Counted from the stretch's first letter, positions 31,947-41,120 are shown. The stretch is DNA of 64,000 nt from Hymenobacter jeollabukensis (GCF_005771675.1 NZ_VAJM01000004.1:1-64000); one strand, 5' to 3'. The notes: generated from the sequence alone by a model not told the origin. Numbers and translations: made by a program.

Positions 31947-32939
31947 CTAAAAACGGGTCTTGACGATGGCAAAGCGCGGCGCGGCGGCCTGGAAAGGATA
32001 TAGCACGTAAGCGTCGTTGCCGCGGCGCGTGATGGTGGTGGGGCTGACCGCGCCCGTAGCAAAGCTGCCCGAAGCGGTGGCCGTGGCCCAAGCGTCGGTG
32101 CTGCCCATGCGGTACACGGTGCCCTGGCTGCCGGCCACCACCAGTAGGGTCTGGTTGTCGGTCAGCAGCAGGCCGTCGGCACCCGCCAGGTTTTGGGTGG
32201 TGGTGACTTTGGCGAAGCCGGCCGGGTTGCTCAGCGGCACTTTGAAGAGGCTGCCGTCACTGGTTTTGGCCACCAGCAGGTAGCCGTCGGGGTGGTACAC
32301 GATGCCGTTCAGGCCGAAGGTGGTGCTGCTCAGCTGGGCGTTGTCGAGCAGGACGGTGGCGTTGCCCTGCAAATCCAGCTTGTAGATGACCGGGGCGAAG
32401 CTGTCGGTGATGTAGGCGTTGCCCTGCGCGTCCACGGCAATGTCGTTGGCGAAGTGCCGCGGGTAGGCGGCGGCCTTGCTGCCCAGGTCGGTGAAGGAGA
32501 GCAGGCTGCCGGTGGTAGCGTTGAAGATGGCCACGGCCGCCAGCTTGCCCTGCGTGGTGGGCGAGGTGCGGGTGGAGTTGAAGTTGTTGTCTGACACGGC
32601 CGCCAGCACGCGGTTGCGGCCCCCGTCCAGGTTCAGCCCGATGGTCGAAATTAGGCGCGGGTCGTCGGCCAGTGGGGTGTAGCTGCTGTCGTCCTTCACC
32701 GTGCCGATGCGGCCCTGGGCCCGCGAGCTGACGAGGAAACGCTGGTTGGTTTCGTCCCACTGAATGCCCTCGGGGTTCAGCGCCGCCTGGGGCACCGTTA
32801 TTTTGTCGGGCGCGGCGGGTGTCTGCACCGGGTTATCGTCGTCGTTGGAGCAGCCGGGCAGCAGCGCCAGCAGGGGCAGCAGCAAGACGAGCAGGCGCAG
32901 CAAGCGCGGAACAGACGGGGTGAAGTAGAACTGGGGCAT
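31947..32939 (-). CDS. SMP-30/NHL-like beta-propeller lipoprotein
   Basis: A 330-residue lipoprotein; the signal peptide ends LLALLPGC with Cys30 lipidated, followed by an Asp-rich linker (SNDDDNPVQ). The rest is a beta-propeller of the SMP-30/gluconolactonase-like kind: NPEGIQWDETNQRFLVSS, then AVDAQGNAYITDSFAP, NGIVYHPDGYLLVAK and DGLLLTDNQTLLVV each mark a blade. The acidic ligand residues of true gluconolactonases cannot be assigned by eye. The ATG at 32939 is followed by a Pro/Arg-rich N-region; no start nearer the signal peptide is available. Confidence 0.85.
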   Translation of the reverse strand: MPQFYFTPSVPRLLRLLVLLLPLLALLPGCSNDDDNPVQTPAAPDKITVPQAALNPEGIQWDETNQRFLVSSRAQGRIGTVKDDSSYTPLADDPRLISTIGLNLDGGRNRVLAAVSDNNFNSTRTSPTTQGKLAAVAIFNATTGSLLSFTDLGSKAAAYPRHFANDIAVDAQGNAYITDSFAPVIYKLDLQGNATVLLDNAQLSSTTFGLNGIVYHPDGYLLVAKTSDGSLFKVPLSNPAGFAKVTTTQNLAGADGLLLTDNQTLLVVAGSQGTVYRMGSTDAWATATASGSFATGAVSPTTITRRGNDAYVLYPFQAAAPRFAIVKTRF

Positions 32940-33091
32940 GGCGGCGGTAGAATCAACGGGTTGGTTTGCGGTCTATACGCCGTTTGCCGCATCGTGGTCA
33001 ACCGTGCCAGCCCATTGGCTCACGCCTGAAGCAAAAGCCTGCCGGGTTGGGCAGATGCTCTTACTATCAGCCGAAGCCCGGGCTGAGGCGG

Positions 33092-34300
33092 CTAAAAATC
33101 GAAGTTTTCCGGCTCGCCCAGCAGCCTGCGGCCCTTCAGCAGCCCCGCGCGTAGCGCATTGGCGAGGCCATGGTCGTTGTCGTCCTCAGCCGGATAACTG
33201 ATGCCCCATTCCTGGCGCTGGCAGTACGCCTGGTAGACAATCGGCAGCATGGTTTGCAGCTTGCGCAGGCGGAAGCTGTAGTACGCTTGCAGGATGGCCC
33301 GCCGCCAGTCGGGGTGCGCCTCGATAGGCACCGGCTCGTTCAGGGTATTGAGCGCCTCCAGCACGCGCTCCAACTCTTCGTCCTCGTACTCGGCAATCGG
33401 GTTGGCTTCCACGTAGGCATCGCGCTGGCGGCGGAGCTGGATCGGTTCAAACTGGCGCACGAATTCTTTCTCCCAGGCCCGCTCTTCCTCGCCGTACAGG
33501 TGGGTGGGGCGTGGGTCGTGCTCAGGCGCCGGCGGGGCGGGGTCCTGGGCGGCTTCGGCGGCTTCGCGGGCGGCTTGTCTATCGGCCCGCCAAGCGGCCA
33601 GGTAGCGCTCCTCTTTTTCACCGCGCACGTTCGGCAACCGCAGCAACGCGTCGTGGCCCGTGTGCTGGTTGTGAAAGTGGTACCACTCGGGCACATCCCC
33701 ATCAAACCAGTCTGGGTCCGCGTCGTCATCGGTGGCGTCCTGCCGGATGAGGTCGTAGTCCTGCCAGGCAAAATGACGGCGGTGCAAATCCGTTTCGTAA
33801 TCGGCCTGGGCCAGGAAGTTCAGGTACAGCGCCAACTCGTCTTCGCTAATCGGGGAAACCACCGTGCAGTTCTGGATGTCGCGGGCCAGCGCGTTGAAAT
33901 CCCAGCTGACGACGACTCCCGGCACGGACACCTGCTCGGCCCGCCAGCGGCACTGCAGGTCGAACAGCTTTTTCTGCTGAATGTCCCACAGGCGCTCGGT
34001 GGCTTCGGCCTCAAACTCCGTCAGGCGGCCTTCCAGCATCCGTTCGTACATGTCGCCGTAGTCGGTCCACAGCTGGCGGCTCTGGGCATAGCTGCGGGCG
34101 AAAGTGACGCGTAGCTTGGGGTGGTGCTGGGCGAAAAAGGCATCGTAGCGCGGATTGGTAAGCAGGTCTTGCTCTACTTCGGCCGTGTTGCGGGCCTTTT
34201 GCGCGTTGCTGGTGGCGGTGTCGCGGTAGTAGCGGCCAGCAGCATTGGGGTTGTCTGCGGGTTCTTCAGGGGCGGGCGTGGCAGAATCGTCGGCGCTCAT
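33092..34300 (-). CDS. Hypothetical cytoplasmic protein, 402 residues
   Basis: A strongly charged, acidic and helical protein with no signal peptide or membrane segment. After a Pro/Ala-rich N-terminus (about 1-20) it contains aromatic- and acid-rich stretches such as DYGDMYERMLEGRLTEFEAE, LARDIQNCTVV, and WFDGDVPEWYHFHNQHTGH with several His residues. A second low-complexity Ala/Pro segment (about 255-270) divides it into two halves; the C-terminal half has ERAWEKEFVRQFEPIQLRRQ. No family is recognised. It is a single gene between the propeller lipoprotein and clpB. Confidence 0.65.
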   Translation of the reverse strand: MSADDSATPAPEEPADNPNAAGRYYRDTATSNAQKARNTAEVEQDLLTNPRYDAFFAQHHPKLRVTFARSYAQSRQLWTDYGDMYERMLEGRLTEFEAEATERLWDIQQKKLFDLQCRWRAEQVSVPGVVVSWDFNALARDIQNCTVVSPISEDELALYLNFLAQADYETDLHRRHFAWQDYDLIRQDATDDDADPDWFDGDVPEWYHFHNQHTGHDALLRLPNVRGEKEERYLAAWRADRQAAREAAEAAQDPAPPAPEHDPRPTHLYGEEERAWEKEFVRQFEPIQLRRQRDAYVEANPIAEYEDEELERVLEALNTLNEPVPIEAHPDWRRAILQAYYSFRLRKLQTMLPIVYQAYCQRQEWGISYPAEDDNDHGLANALRAGLLKGRRLLGEPENFDF

Positions 34301-34365
34301 GTGCGTGAAACAGGATGGTAGATAGCTACAGCCAAAAAAGGAAGAAAATGATAGACTAAGAATGC

Positions 34366-34403
34366 AAAAAGGCCGCGTCAGTCCAATACTGACGCGGCCT
34401 TTT
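34366..34403 (-). terminator. clpB terminator
   Basis: AAAGGCCGCGTCAGT pairs perfectly with its complement (34388-34402) around CCAAT, and the minus strand ends in a T-run. It begins 20 bp after the clpB stop. Confidence 0.9.
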
Positions 34404-34422
34404 ATCCGCTGACCGGCGTGGC

Positions 34423-37035
34423 TTACTCCACGGCCGGCATTTCCACGTTGACGAAGTGGATCTGCCCGTCAATCAGCTCGGCTTCCACCACGGCGTCTTT
34501 CGACACCTTGCCGCTCAGAATTTCCTTGGACAGCTCGTTCAGAATCAGCCGTTGCAGCACGCGCTTCAAGGGGCGGGCGCCGAAGGTCGGGTCGAAGCCC
34601 TGCTCGCCGAGGAAGTCCAGCACCTCGTCGGTGGCTTCCAGGCGGATGCCGGCTTCTTCCAGGCGGTGCTGAATCTGCTTGAACTGGATGTCGACGATTT
34701 TGCGGATTTCCTTGCGCTTGAGCGGCTGGAACATCACGATTTCGTCGATGCGGTTCAGGAACTCGGGGCGCATGTGCTGCTTCAGGCGCTCGATGACTTC
34801 CTCGCGGGTGCGGTCCACCACCTCGTCGTGGTTGTACTCGTTCAGCTCCTTGAAGTTCTTCTGAATGATGTCGGCCCCGGTGTTGGAGGTCATGATGATG
34901 ATGGTATTCTTGAAGTTCGCCACCCGACCCTTGTTGTCGGTGAGGCGGCCATCATCCAGCACTTGCAGCAGGATGTTGAACACGTCCGGGTGGGCCTTCT
35001 CGATTTCGTCGAGCAGAATCACCGAGTAGGGCTTGCGGCGCACGGCCTCGGTCAGCTGCCCGCCTTCGTCGTAGCCCACGTAGCCGGGAGGCGCCCCGAT
35101 CAGGCGCGACACGGCGTGGCGCTCCTGGTACTCCGACATGTCGATGCGCACCATCGCGTTTTCGTCGTTGAATAGGTACTCGGCCAGGGCCTTGGCCAGC
35201 TCGGTTTTCCCGACGCCCGTCGTGCCCAGGAAGATAAACGAGCCGATGGGCCGCTTGGGGTCCTGCAAACCGGCCCGGGAGCGGCGCACGGCGTCCGAAA
35301 TGGCCGCAATGGCCTCCGACTGCCCGGCTACGCGCTTGCCCAGCTCGGCTTCCAGGTTCAGCAGCTTTTCGCGGTCCGACTGCAGCATCTTGCTCACCGG
35401 GATGCCGGTCCACTTGGCTACCACCTCGGCAATGTCCTCGTGGGTTACCACTTCCTGCAGCATCGAGCCGCCGTCTTTGTTGGCGTTGGCCTGGTCCTGC
35501 AGCTCCTTCAGCTTGGCTTCGGCTTCCTGAATCTTGCCGTAGCGCAGCTCGGCCACGCGGCCGTAGTCGCCCTGACGCTCGGCCTGCTCGGCTTCCATCT
35601 TAAACCGCTCGATGGCCTCTTTCTGCTCCTGGATTTCGTTGAGCACGTTTTTCTCCGACTCCCAGCGGGCTTTCAGCGAGTCGCGCTTGTCGCCCAGCTC
35701 GGCCAGCTCCTTGTTGAGCACGGCTTCGCGGTCCTTGTTGTCCTCGCGGCGGATGGCCTCGCGCTCAATCTCCAGCTGCATGATGCGGCGCTGCACCTCG
35801 TCCAGCTCCACGGGCATGGAGTTCAGCTCGATGCGCAGTTTGGCGGCCGCCTCGTCCATCAGGTCGATGGCTTTGTCGGGCAGGAAACGGTCGGTGATGT
35901 AGCGGCTCGACAGCTCCACGGCGGCAATGACGGCGTCGTCGGTAATCCGCACGCCGTGGTGCAGCTCGTACTTCTCCTTGATGCCGCGCATGATACTGAT
36001 GGCGTCCTCGATGCTCGGCTCGTCCACCATCACGGCCTGGAAGCGGCGCTCCAGGGCCTTGTCCTTCTCGATGTACTTCTGGTACTCCTTGAGGGTGGTG
36101 GCGCCGATGGCGTGCAGCTCCCCGCGGGCCAGAGCGGGCTTGAGCAGGTTGGCCGCGTCCATGGCGCCCTCGCCGCCCGCGCCGGCCCCGATCAGGGTGT
36201 GCATCTCGTCGATGAACAAAATGATCTGGCCCTCGGCGTCGGTGACTTCCTTGATGACGGACTTGAGGCGCTCCTCGAACTCGCCCTTGTACTTGGCGCC
36301 GGCGATGAGCAGGCCCATGTCCAAGGACATGATGGTTTTGTCCTTCAGGTTCTCGGGCACGTCGCCGGCCACGATGCGCTGGGCCAGGCCCTCCACGATG
36401 GCGGTTTTGCCCACGCCCGGCTCCCCGAGCAGCACGGGGTTGTTCTTGGTGCGGCGCGAGAGAATCTGGAGCACGCGGCGGATTTCCTCGTCGCGGCCGA
36501 TAACCGGGTCCATCTTGCCGGTGCGCACTTGCTCGTTGAGGTTGCGGGCGTAGCGGTTCAGGCTCTGGTACTGGTCCTCGGCCGACTGCGAGGTGACCTT
36601 GCGTCCCCCGCGCAGCTCCTGGATGGCGGCTTTGAGGTCCTTGAGGTTGAAGCCCGTGTCCTTGAGCAGCGAGGCCACGCTGTCCTTGCCGTCGACCAGG
36701 GCCAGCAGCAGGTGCTCCACGGAGATGAATTCGTCGCCGAACTCCTTGAGGAAGCCGTTGGCGCGCTGCACGGCGGCGGCGGCTTCGTTGGCGAGGTAGG
36801 GCGAACCGCCGCTCACCTTGGGATACGCCTGCACGATGGCGTCGAGGCGCGGGGTGAGGATGTTCAGGTTGACGCCGAGCTTCTTGGCCAGAAACCCGGT
36901 CACGTTTTCGTCCACCTGAAAGATGCCTTTCAGGAGGTGGCCCGTCTCGATTGCCTGCTGCTGGAGGCCGCCGGCAATTTCGGTGGCCTTCTGCACAGCC
37001 TCCTGGGCCTTGATGGTGAAGTTGTTGAAGTTCAT
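34423..37035 (-). CDS. clpB: ATP-dependent disaggregase ClpB
   Basis: An 870-residue Hsp100 chaperone that pulls polypeptides out of aggregates together with DnaK. Domains in order are: N-terminal Clp_N pair (about 1-150), AAA-1 with Walker [14 protein letters not shown] (near 200) and Walker [11 protein letters not shown], a long coiled-coil M domain (about 400-520, [16 protein letters not shown]), and AAA-2 with Walker [14 protein letters not shown] (near 605) and Walker [13 protein letters not shown], then ClpB_D2-small. There is no ClpP-binding IGF loop evident. Length and motifs are normal. The gene is alone, reading away from the AT-rich 37-kb region. Confidence 0.97.
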   Translation of the reverse strand: MNFNNFTIKAQEAVQKATEIAGGLQQQAIETGHLLKGIFQVDENVTGFLAKKLGVNLNILTPRLDAIVQAYPKVSGGSPYLANEAAAAVQRANGFLKEFGDEFISVEHLLLALVDGKDSVASLLKDTGFNLKDLKAAIQELRGGRKVTSQSAEDQYQSLNRYARNLNEQVRTGKMDPVIGRDEEIRRVLQILSRRTKNNPVLLGEPGVGKTAIVEGLAQRIVAGDVPENLKDKTIMSLDMGLLIAGAKYKGEFEERLKSVIKEVTDAEGQIILFIDEMHTLIGAGAGGEGAMDAANLLKPALARGELHAIGATTLKEYQKYIEKDKALERRFQAVMVDEPSIEDAISIMRGIKEKYELHHGVRITDDAVIAAVELSSRYITDRFLPDKAIDLMDEAAAKLRIELNSMPVELDEVQRRIMQLEIEREAIRREDNKDREAVLNKELAELGDKRDSLKARWESEKNVLNEIQEQKEAIERFKMEAEQAERQGDYGRVAELRYGKIQEAEAKLKELQDQANANKDGGSMLQEVVTHEDIAEVVAKWTGIPVSKMLQSDREKLLNLEAELGKRVAGQSEAIAAISDAVRRSRAGLQDPKRPIGSFIFLGTTGVGKTELAKALAEYLFNDENAMVRIDMSEYQERHAVSRLIGAPPGYVGYDEGGQLTEAVRRKPYSVILLDEIEKAHPDVFNILLQVLDDGRLTDNKGRVANFKNTIIIMTSNTGADIIQKNFKELNEYNHDEVVDRTREEVIERLKQHMRPEFLNRIDEIVMFQPLKRKEIRKIVDIQFKQIQHRLEEAGIRLEATDEVLDFLGEQGFDPTFGARPLKRVLQRLILNELSKEILSGKVSKDAVVEAELIDGQIHFVNVEMPAVE

Positions 37036-37270
37036 AGCTACTAGGTCTGGTTCAGGTGCTTTGGTCTAAAGCTGATACGGACTTAGCAAAGGATGGGCTA
37101 AAGCAGATATTCGGACTTTTTGACTGAATTCAGGGATTGTGTGGTAATATTTTGAGTCAAAGTGTCTTATTGTTGCTTATTTGCTCTTTGCAATACGGTC
37201 AAAAAGCCATGCAGGAGAACTTGATACGCAAGCGAGCAGCTATCTATGCGCTCATTATTAAGCTGGGAAG
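37036..37270. other. AT-rich divergent intergenic region
   Basis: 235 bp between clpB and the hypothetical gene at 37271, much less GC-rich than the surroundings. It must hold the clpB promoter; no -7 match in good position or heat-shock operator was recognised. Confidence 0.4.
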
Positions 37271-37717
37271 ATGAACACAGATACAGTTGCTGCTAACGCC
37301 CTTATTAGGGCTGCTATTGGCAATGCTGCCGTAGAGAGCTACGGTCTCTCGCATCAAATCCTCATTCTGGAGTTCCGGGATGATAAGCCAGCAGACCACC
37401 TATTGTCACTTGGTGAAATAAAAGTTAGCTCCAATGTCGTCGTTGACGAAGGTCTAATTCTTAACGAAGAGGAAAGAGTTTTACTGCTCTTTAGCAAGGT
37501 GAACTTGCGTTCCGTCACGGAGGTGCACTGTGATGACGAGGCCAATTTGACTATCTCATTTGACAACGGTGTGCAATTGCATTTTAGTGGACGCTCACAC
37601 GATGGCTATGAACCATGGCAACTGGGTAGGGCACTAGATGAAGGGGGATACCTAGTAATTGCCCAAGATGGAGGCGGCTATGCTATTTGGGACTGCACCC
37701 AAGAGGAAACGCATTAG
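37271..37717 (+). CDS. Hypothetical protein, low GC
   Basis: A 148-residue cytoplasmic protein of mixed strand and helix content. Ordered features are an N-terminal helix (about 5-20), SHQILILEFRDDKPADHLLS, then LRSVTEVHCDDEANLTISFD and a C-terminal strand GYLVIAQDGGGYAIWD. The size, acidity and fold pattern resemble small immunity-type or DUF6188-like proteins, but this is only an impression. Codon use and composition are AT-rich compared with clpB and the Fic gene, so it was probably acquired. It lies about 100 bp before the Fic gene on the same strand, with no evidence of a shared transcript. Confidence 0.6.
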   Translation: MNTDTVAANALIRAAIGNAAVESYGLSHQILILEFRDDKPADHLLSLGEIKVSSNVVVDEGLILNEEERVLLLFSKVNLRSVTEVHCDDEANLTISFDNGVQLHFSGRSHDGYEPWQLGRALDEGGYLVIAQDGGGYAIWDCTQEETH

Positions 37718-37813
37718 CTTCGTATCATACGGCACTGACGAAGAGTGAGCTTTCTGCTTGTCGGTAGCTGATCCTCCCATTTCTTCCTCCAGATTTCTAA
37801 CTCATTATGCGTT

Positions 37814-38392
37814 GTGGGACACTACACCGACGCACCCGAAGACAACCTGCTCGGTATAACCGACAAGCAGCAGCTGAACGAGGAAGAAGCGAGGGGCGTG
37901 GTGCGGGCCGAGGCGTTTCTGCTGGACCTGGAGCTGCCGGTGGAGCTAACGACGGGCTTGCCGCTGGAGATTCACCGCGTCACATTCGGGCACTTGTACG
38001 ACTGGGCGGGGCAGTGGCGGCGCTCCAATCCGAACGTGGGCAGCTTCGTGCCGCCGGTGTTTCAGCAGGTGCCCACTCTGATGTACCAGTTTGTGGAGGA
38101 GGTACGCTTTCGGCAGGAGCGGGTGGGCAGTGAGGCTGAGGTGGTGCAGCTGCTGGCGTATGCGCATCACCGGCTGGTAGCCATTCATCCGTTTACCAAC
38201 GGCAACGGGCGCATGGCGCGCTTGCTGACCAACTTGCTGGCCTTTTTGCACGGCTACCAGGACGTAGCGCTGTATGCGCGGGAGGCTGGGGAGAGCCGAA
38301 AAAAATATCTCCAAGCCATGCGGCTCGGAGATACTCACGATTTCAGCGAATTAGAGGCGTTGATCAGGGCGCAGCTGGTGCCGCTGGTTTAG
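37814..38392 (+). CDS. Fic/DOC-family protein, putative AMP-transferase toxin
   Basis: A 192-residue protein with a complete Fic core. HRVTFGHLYDWAGQWRRSN is the N-terminal Fic helix region, and the catalytic loop HPFTNGNGRMAR begins at residue 125. The usual HPFxxGNGR pattern is kept, but the position before GNGR is Asn rather than Asp or Glu; this residue normally binds Mg, so activity could be altered, as in some toxin-type Fic proteins. No inhibitory (S/T)xxxE(G/N) helix is seen within the protein itself, which implies a separate antitoxin. The start is GTG 37814; the nearby ATG 37807 is in another frame. A candidate antitoxin gene overlaps its 3' end on the other strand. Confidence 0.85.
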   Translation: MGHYTDAPEDNLLGITDKQQLNEEEARGVVRAEAFLLDLELPVELTTGLPLEIHRVTFGHLYDWAGQWRRSNPNVGSFVPPVFQQVPTLMYQFVEEVRFRQERVGSEAEVVQLLAYAHHRLVAIHPFTNGNGRMARLLTNLLAFLHGYQDVALYAREAGESRKKYLQAMRLGDTHDFSELEALIRAQLVPLV

Positions 38393-38549
38393 CGGCCTGC
38401 TCGCGCTGCACTTCCTCATACAGCTCTTCTACGCGGTGAAGGGGCACGGTTTGCGCTTCGAGCTGCATGGACGCGTGCACGGAGCGCGTGACCATGCGCT
38501 TGACGAAAGCGGGGTCCTGGAGCTGCCGGTAACGGTCTTTGAGTTTCAT
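38364..38549 (-). CDS. Small protein, candidate Fic antitoxin (YhfG-like)
   Basis: A 61-residue protein starting MKLKDRYRQLQDPAFVKRM. Residues 26-31 read ASMQLE, followed by AQTVPL; this resembles the ASxxLEG motif of the Fic antitoxin YhfG as I remember it and the general (S/T)xxxE(G/N) inhibitory motif, with Ala replacing the Gly/Asn. The rest is helical with an Ala/Pro tail. Its frame overlaps the last 29 bp of the Fic gene from the opposite strand. Known Fic antitoxins are usually encoded upstream on the same strand, so the arrangement is unusual. Coding is supported by a clean ATG and a sensible protein; the antitoxin role is inference. Confidence 0.55.
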   Translation of the reverse strand: MKLKDRYRQLQDPAFVKRMVTRSVHASMQLEAQTVPLHRVEELYEEVQREQAAKPAAPAAP

Positions 38550-38613
38550 GGCTTATCGAAGTGATGCTTCTGATGTACCTCGAAGGTAGGCAGAAAGTTC
38601 AGGGAGCTTGAGG

Positions 38614-38665
38614 TTAGTATCCGGCGTCAGCACGCGAGATTCCTCGGCTTCGCTCGGAATGACGT
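38614..38665. repeat. Half element of the TCATTCCGAGC repeat class
   Basis: Reads TTAGTATCCGGCGTCAGCAC then GCGAGATTCCTCGG and CTCGGAATGACG. It matches one arm and part of the centre of the repeats at 5345 and 45964; the other arm is missing. Confidence 0.75.
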
Positions 38666-38751
38666 TTTGGTGGCACTGTTCAGATACCCGTTACGCCAGC
38701 TTCGCCGGCGTTGCCGAGCTGCTTTTCTGCTTGCCGGGGCGATGGAAGAAA

Positions 38752-39000
38752 TCATTGCTGTGGCTTCTTGCGCTGCAAGGCTGCCCTGATCAGCGAATAG
38801 GTGCATCCAAGCACGAAAAAGGTCAGTGTGAAGAGCAGCGTCACCCATAAGAAAATGGGAAGATAAGCGGTGTAGGGAGCGTGACCGTGTTGCACGATTT
38901 GCAGCAGCATGTATACAGCCACCGTTAAAGCGGAGTAGCCGGCTACCTTGGGTAATGCCTTTACTTCTCGCTTTATAATCCCTTGGTCGAAGAAGGACAC
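38752..39000 (-). CDS. Small membrane protein with two helices
   Basis: An 82-residue protein, MSFFDQGIIKREVKALPKVA at the start, followed by two transmembrane segments (about 22-36 and 46-68, FLWVTLLFTLTFFVLGC) and a basic tail RAALQRKKPQQ. Orientation would place the basic tail in the cytoplasm. No family recognised. The gene lies between two fragments of dispersed repeats and is somewhat less GC-rich than average. Confidence 0.6.
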   Translation of the reverse strand: MSFFDQGIIKREVKALPKVAGYSALTVAVYMLLQIVQHGHAPYTAYLPIFLWVTLLFTLTFFVLGCTYSLIRAALQRKKPQQ

Positions 39001-39060
39001 GCTGCAGCGCTGGGTTAGACTTTGTGATGCTTCTTGAAGCTACCATACTAAGCTTGCCTA

Positions 39061-39100
39061 AGCGGTAGAGATGCTTCGACAAGCTCAGCATGACGTGCTT
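39061..39100. repeat. Single arm of a dispersed palindromic repeat
   Basis: AGAGATGCTTCGACAAGCTC followed by AGCATGACG matches the outer arm of the TCAT-class repeats. No partner arm is seen nearby. Confidence 0.6.
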
Positions 39101-39121
39101 TTAGCCTCTTGCTGGTAGTAG

Positions 39122-39817
39122 TTACCCCAGCTTCGCCGGAGTCTCTGCGCTGCTTTTCTGCTTGCCCGGCCGGTCGATGATGAGGCGGGCGGCCTGGATG
39201 CGCTGGTAGAACTCGGGGTGGGAGCGGGCGTACTTGCGCAGGCTGCGGTCGAGGCGGTCTTCGAGGAGGGCGGCCAGCTGGCTGAACTTGTCTTTGATGG
39301 CGAGGCGGGTGGCTTTGCCTTCGCTGATTTGCTGGCGCGGGTCGTTTTTGCTGCCGCCGAAGGCGGTGAGTGCGTCTTGCAACTCCTGGAGGCGCTCCTG
39401 GGTCAGGCCGTATTCTTCGAGGGGCCGGGCGTGCTCGGTGGCGAGGTCGAGTAGGTGTTGGGCGGTATCGGTGAGGGCGGTGGCGCGCAACTCGTAGAGG
39501 CCGCTGTAATTCTGATTCGCGGCGGCTTGCAGGGCGCGGTCCTGCTGGTCGATGGCGTAGGCGTACAGGTCGCCGGCCACTTCGGCGGCGGCGGTGCACA
39601 GCAGGTCGCGGCGGGCAGTCTTGGCGGCGGTGGCGGGTTTGGAGGCTTTGCGCAGGGCTTGTTGGCGCAGCGGGGCCAGGTCGTCGGTGAGCTGCTTCAG
39701 GTCGGCGAGGGCGCGTTGCAGCGCTTTGTCGTGCTGGTAGGGGGCGTGGTCGTGCTCGAGGGCAAGCACGACGTTTTGGGCGGCGGTGAGCCGGTTGTCT
39801 TGTTTGGCGGTAAGCAT
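39122..39817 (-). CDS. Hypothetical helical protein, 231 residues
   Basis: The frame runs to 40135, but the upstream part is translated minisatellite; the ATG at 39817 (MLTAKQDNRLTAAQNVV) is the natural start. The protein is all-helical, rich in Ala, Gln and Leu, and has no signal peptide or membrane segment. Stretches such as DLKQLTDDLAPLRQQALRKA and LQELQDALTAFGG suggest coiled coils. The C-terminus is polar (DRPGKQKSSAETPAKLG). Proteins of this size and composition starting with MLTAKQ-like sequence are frequent in Hymenobacter-type genomes, as far as I recall, and have no assigned function. Confidence 0.6.
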   Translation of the reverse strand: MLTAKQDNRLTAAQNVVLALEHDHAPYQHDKALQRALADLKQLTDDLAPLRQQALRKASKPATAAKTARRDLLCTAAAEVAGDLYAYAIDQQDRALQAAANQNYSGLYELRATALTDTAQHLLDLATEHARPLEEYGLTQERLQELQDALTAFGGSKNDPRQQISEGKATRLAIKDKFSQLAALLEDRLDRSLRKYARSHPEFYQRIQAARLIIDRPGKQKSSAETPAKLG

Positions 39818-39949
39818 TGGGAATGCGACTATTGGGTGAAAGTGGAAATCAGACGACGCCAATAGGTGTGTGTATGCGGTAAGAATAGGAGCGAAGCTCA
39901 AGAATAGGAATATTTGGGAAGAATATGGCATAACGCCGGTCGAAAAAGT

Positions 39950-40250
39950 GTAACCGGAGCCGGAACGCCTGTCACCAAGGCCGGAATACCTGGAACCGAG
40001 GCCGGAACATCTGGTACCGGAGCCGGAATGCCTGTTGCCAAGGCCGGAACCCGTGCGGCGGCTCCCGGAACGCTGGTCGCCGGACCCGGGAGCCGCGGGG
40101 CGGGGGCGGGACGACGGCGCCTGGGCCCGGAACAACCGTGACCGGGGCCGGAATGACCGGAACCGCCTCCGGAACGGCCGAGACCAGGGCCGGATGCCTG
40201 AGGAACGTACCCGGAAGGAGCAGGACGGCCGCCGGAACAGCTGAAGCCAC
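39950..40250. repeat. 21-bp minisatellite, degenerate
   Basis: Units of about 21 bp built on GCCGGAATGCCTGTTGCCAAG repeat six or more times from 39955 and then decay towards 40240. In one plus-strand frame they encode heptapeptides of the type AGxPVTK. The copies are imperfect, which points to an old array. Confidence 0.7.
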
Positions 40251-40296
40251 GCGCGGGGCTGCTGGAAAGCCGGGCGGGGCTCTATCTTTCGGGGCT

Positions 40297-41013
40297 ATGC
40301 CGATACTTGCTGCGCTGCTGCTCGAAGGGGTTTACCTGGCCAGGGAGCTGGATTTCGTCCTGAAAGCCGGGGCGGTGCTGGGCGTAGGTCTGGCCGCGTG
40401 GCTGGCTTACAAGGGCTGGGGGAGGCTGCGGCGGGCGGAGCGCCGGGCCGATGGGACCCTGCACCGGGGGGCGACGCTGGGGCGCTGGGCGGGGGGCGTG
40501 GCGCTGGTGCTGCCGGCCGTGCTGCTCGTGATAGTACCGGTCTACGAGTTCTTCAGCGCCCACCGCGGGCAGCAGGCGTACCAGGCTGCGCTATTGAACC
40601 GGCACCGCCTGTTCGCGGCCGATTACGAGCTGGACACGCTGGCCAGTCCGCCCGCCATGCGCCGGTATGCCTTCGATTTGTCGCTCCGCCCGGATAGCAC
40701 GTTTGTGCTGCGTTCCAGCGTGCCCCACGACCCGCCCTACCTGACCGGCCGTTGGCGGGTAGAAAACATGAGTCTCGCCGACGCCGCCTACGACCTGCGG
40801 CTGGAGCCTGCGTCGGGAAACGTCATGCGGCTGTACACCCTCGATGTGAACGGGGCCTCCTGGCTGGAGCGCACGGCCTGGCCCATCAGCGAAGCCATTT
40901 GTCTGCGGAAGCGGCTGCCCGCTTCCAAAGGGAAACCTGCCCCGCCCGCCTGCGCGAACCCGGCTACCGAGCTAAATAAACGACGCAACACTGGGTGGCG
41001 GCAGGAACCGTAA
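40297..41013 (+). CDS. Hypothetical membrane protein
   Basis: A 238-residue protein starting MPILAALLLEGVYLARE at ATG 40297; the longer frame to 40138 is translated minisatellite. Three hydrophobic segments are visible (about 1-15, 22-42 with VLGVGLAAWLAYKG, and 68-92 with GVALVLPAVLLVIVPVYEFF). The remaining 140 residues are soluble and probably extracytoplasmic: RRYAFDLSLRPDSTFVLRSS, then GRWRVENMSLADAAYDLRLE look like strands of a small lipocalin-like beta unit. TATCTTTC at 40283-40290 is a partial -7 match only 7 bp upstream. Family not recognised. Confidence 0.65.
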   Translation: MPILAALLLEGVYLARELDFVLKAGAVLGVGLAAWLAYKGWGRLRRAERRADGTLHRGATLGRWAGGVALVLPAVLLVIVPVYEFFSAHRGQQAYQAALLNRHRLFAADYELDTLASPPAMRRYAFDLSLRPDSTFVLRSSVPHDPPYLTGRWRVENMSLADAAYDLRLEPASGNVMRLYTLDVNGASWLERTAWPISEAICLRKRLPASKGKPAPPACANPATELNKRRNTGWRQEP

Positions 41014-41075
41014 CAGGAAGAAATTTTTTGTGGCATTTTTTTGCGAAATAGATAAGACTAATTACCGCTGAGAAT

Positions 41076-41083
41076 TATCTTTG
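41076..41083 (+). promoter_or_regulatory. Putative -7 element
   Basis: TATCTTTG in an AT-rich stretch (41030-41100), 37 bp before the ATG of the SusE/F-like gene. A TTTTTTTG tract lies about 30 bp upstream. Confidence 0.65.
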
Positions 41084-41120
41084 AGTCACATCTCTCACAT
41101 CATTCCCCCCACTCAATCCT

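Noticed and set aside
35440-37044. 534-residue frame opposite clpB
   Set aside because: Antisense shadow of a universally conserved chaperone.
37807-38133. Alternative plus-strand frame starting at ATG 37807
   Set aside because: It overlaps the Fic gene in another frame and gives an Arg/Gly/Ala-rich product; the Fic frame has the complete motif.
39914-40141. 75-residue protein from the minisatellite
   Set aside because: Coding pattern noted, but there is no promoter or ribosome site and the copies decay; treated as a repeat.
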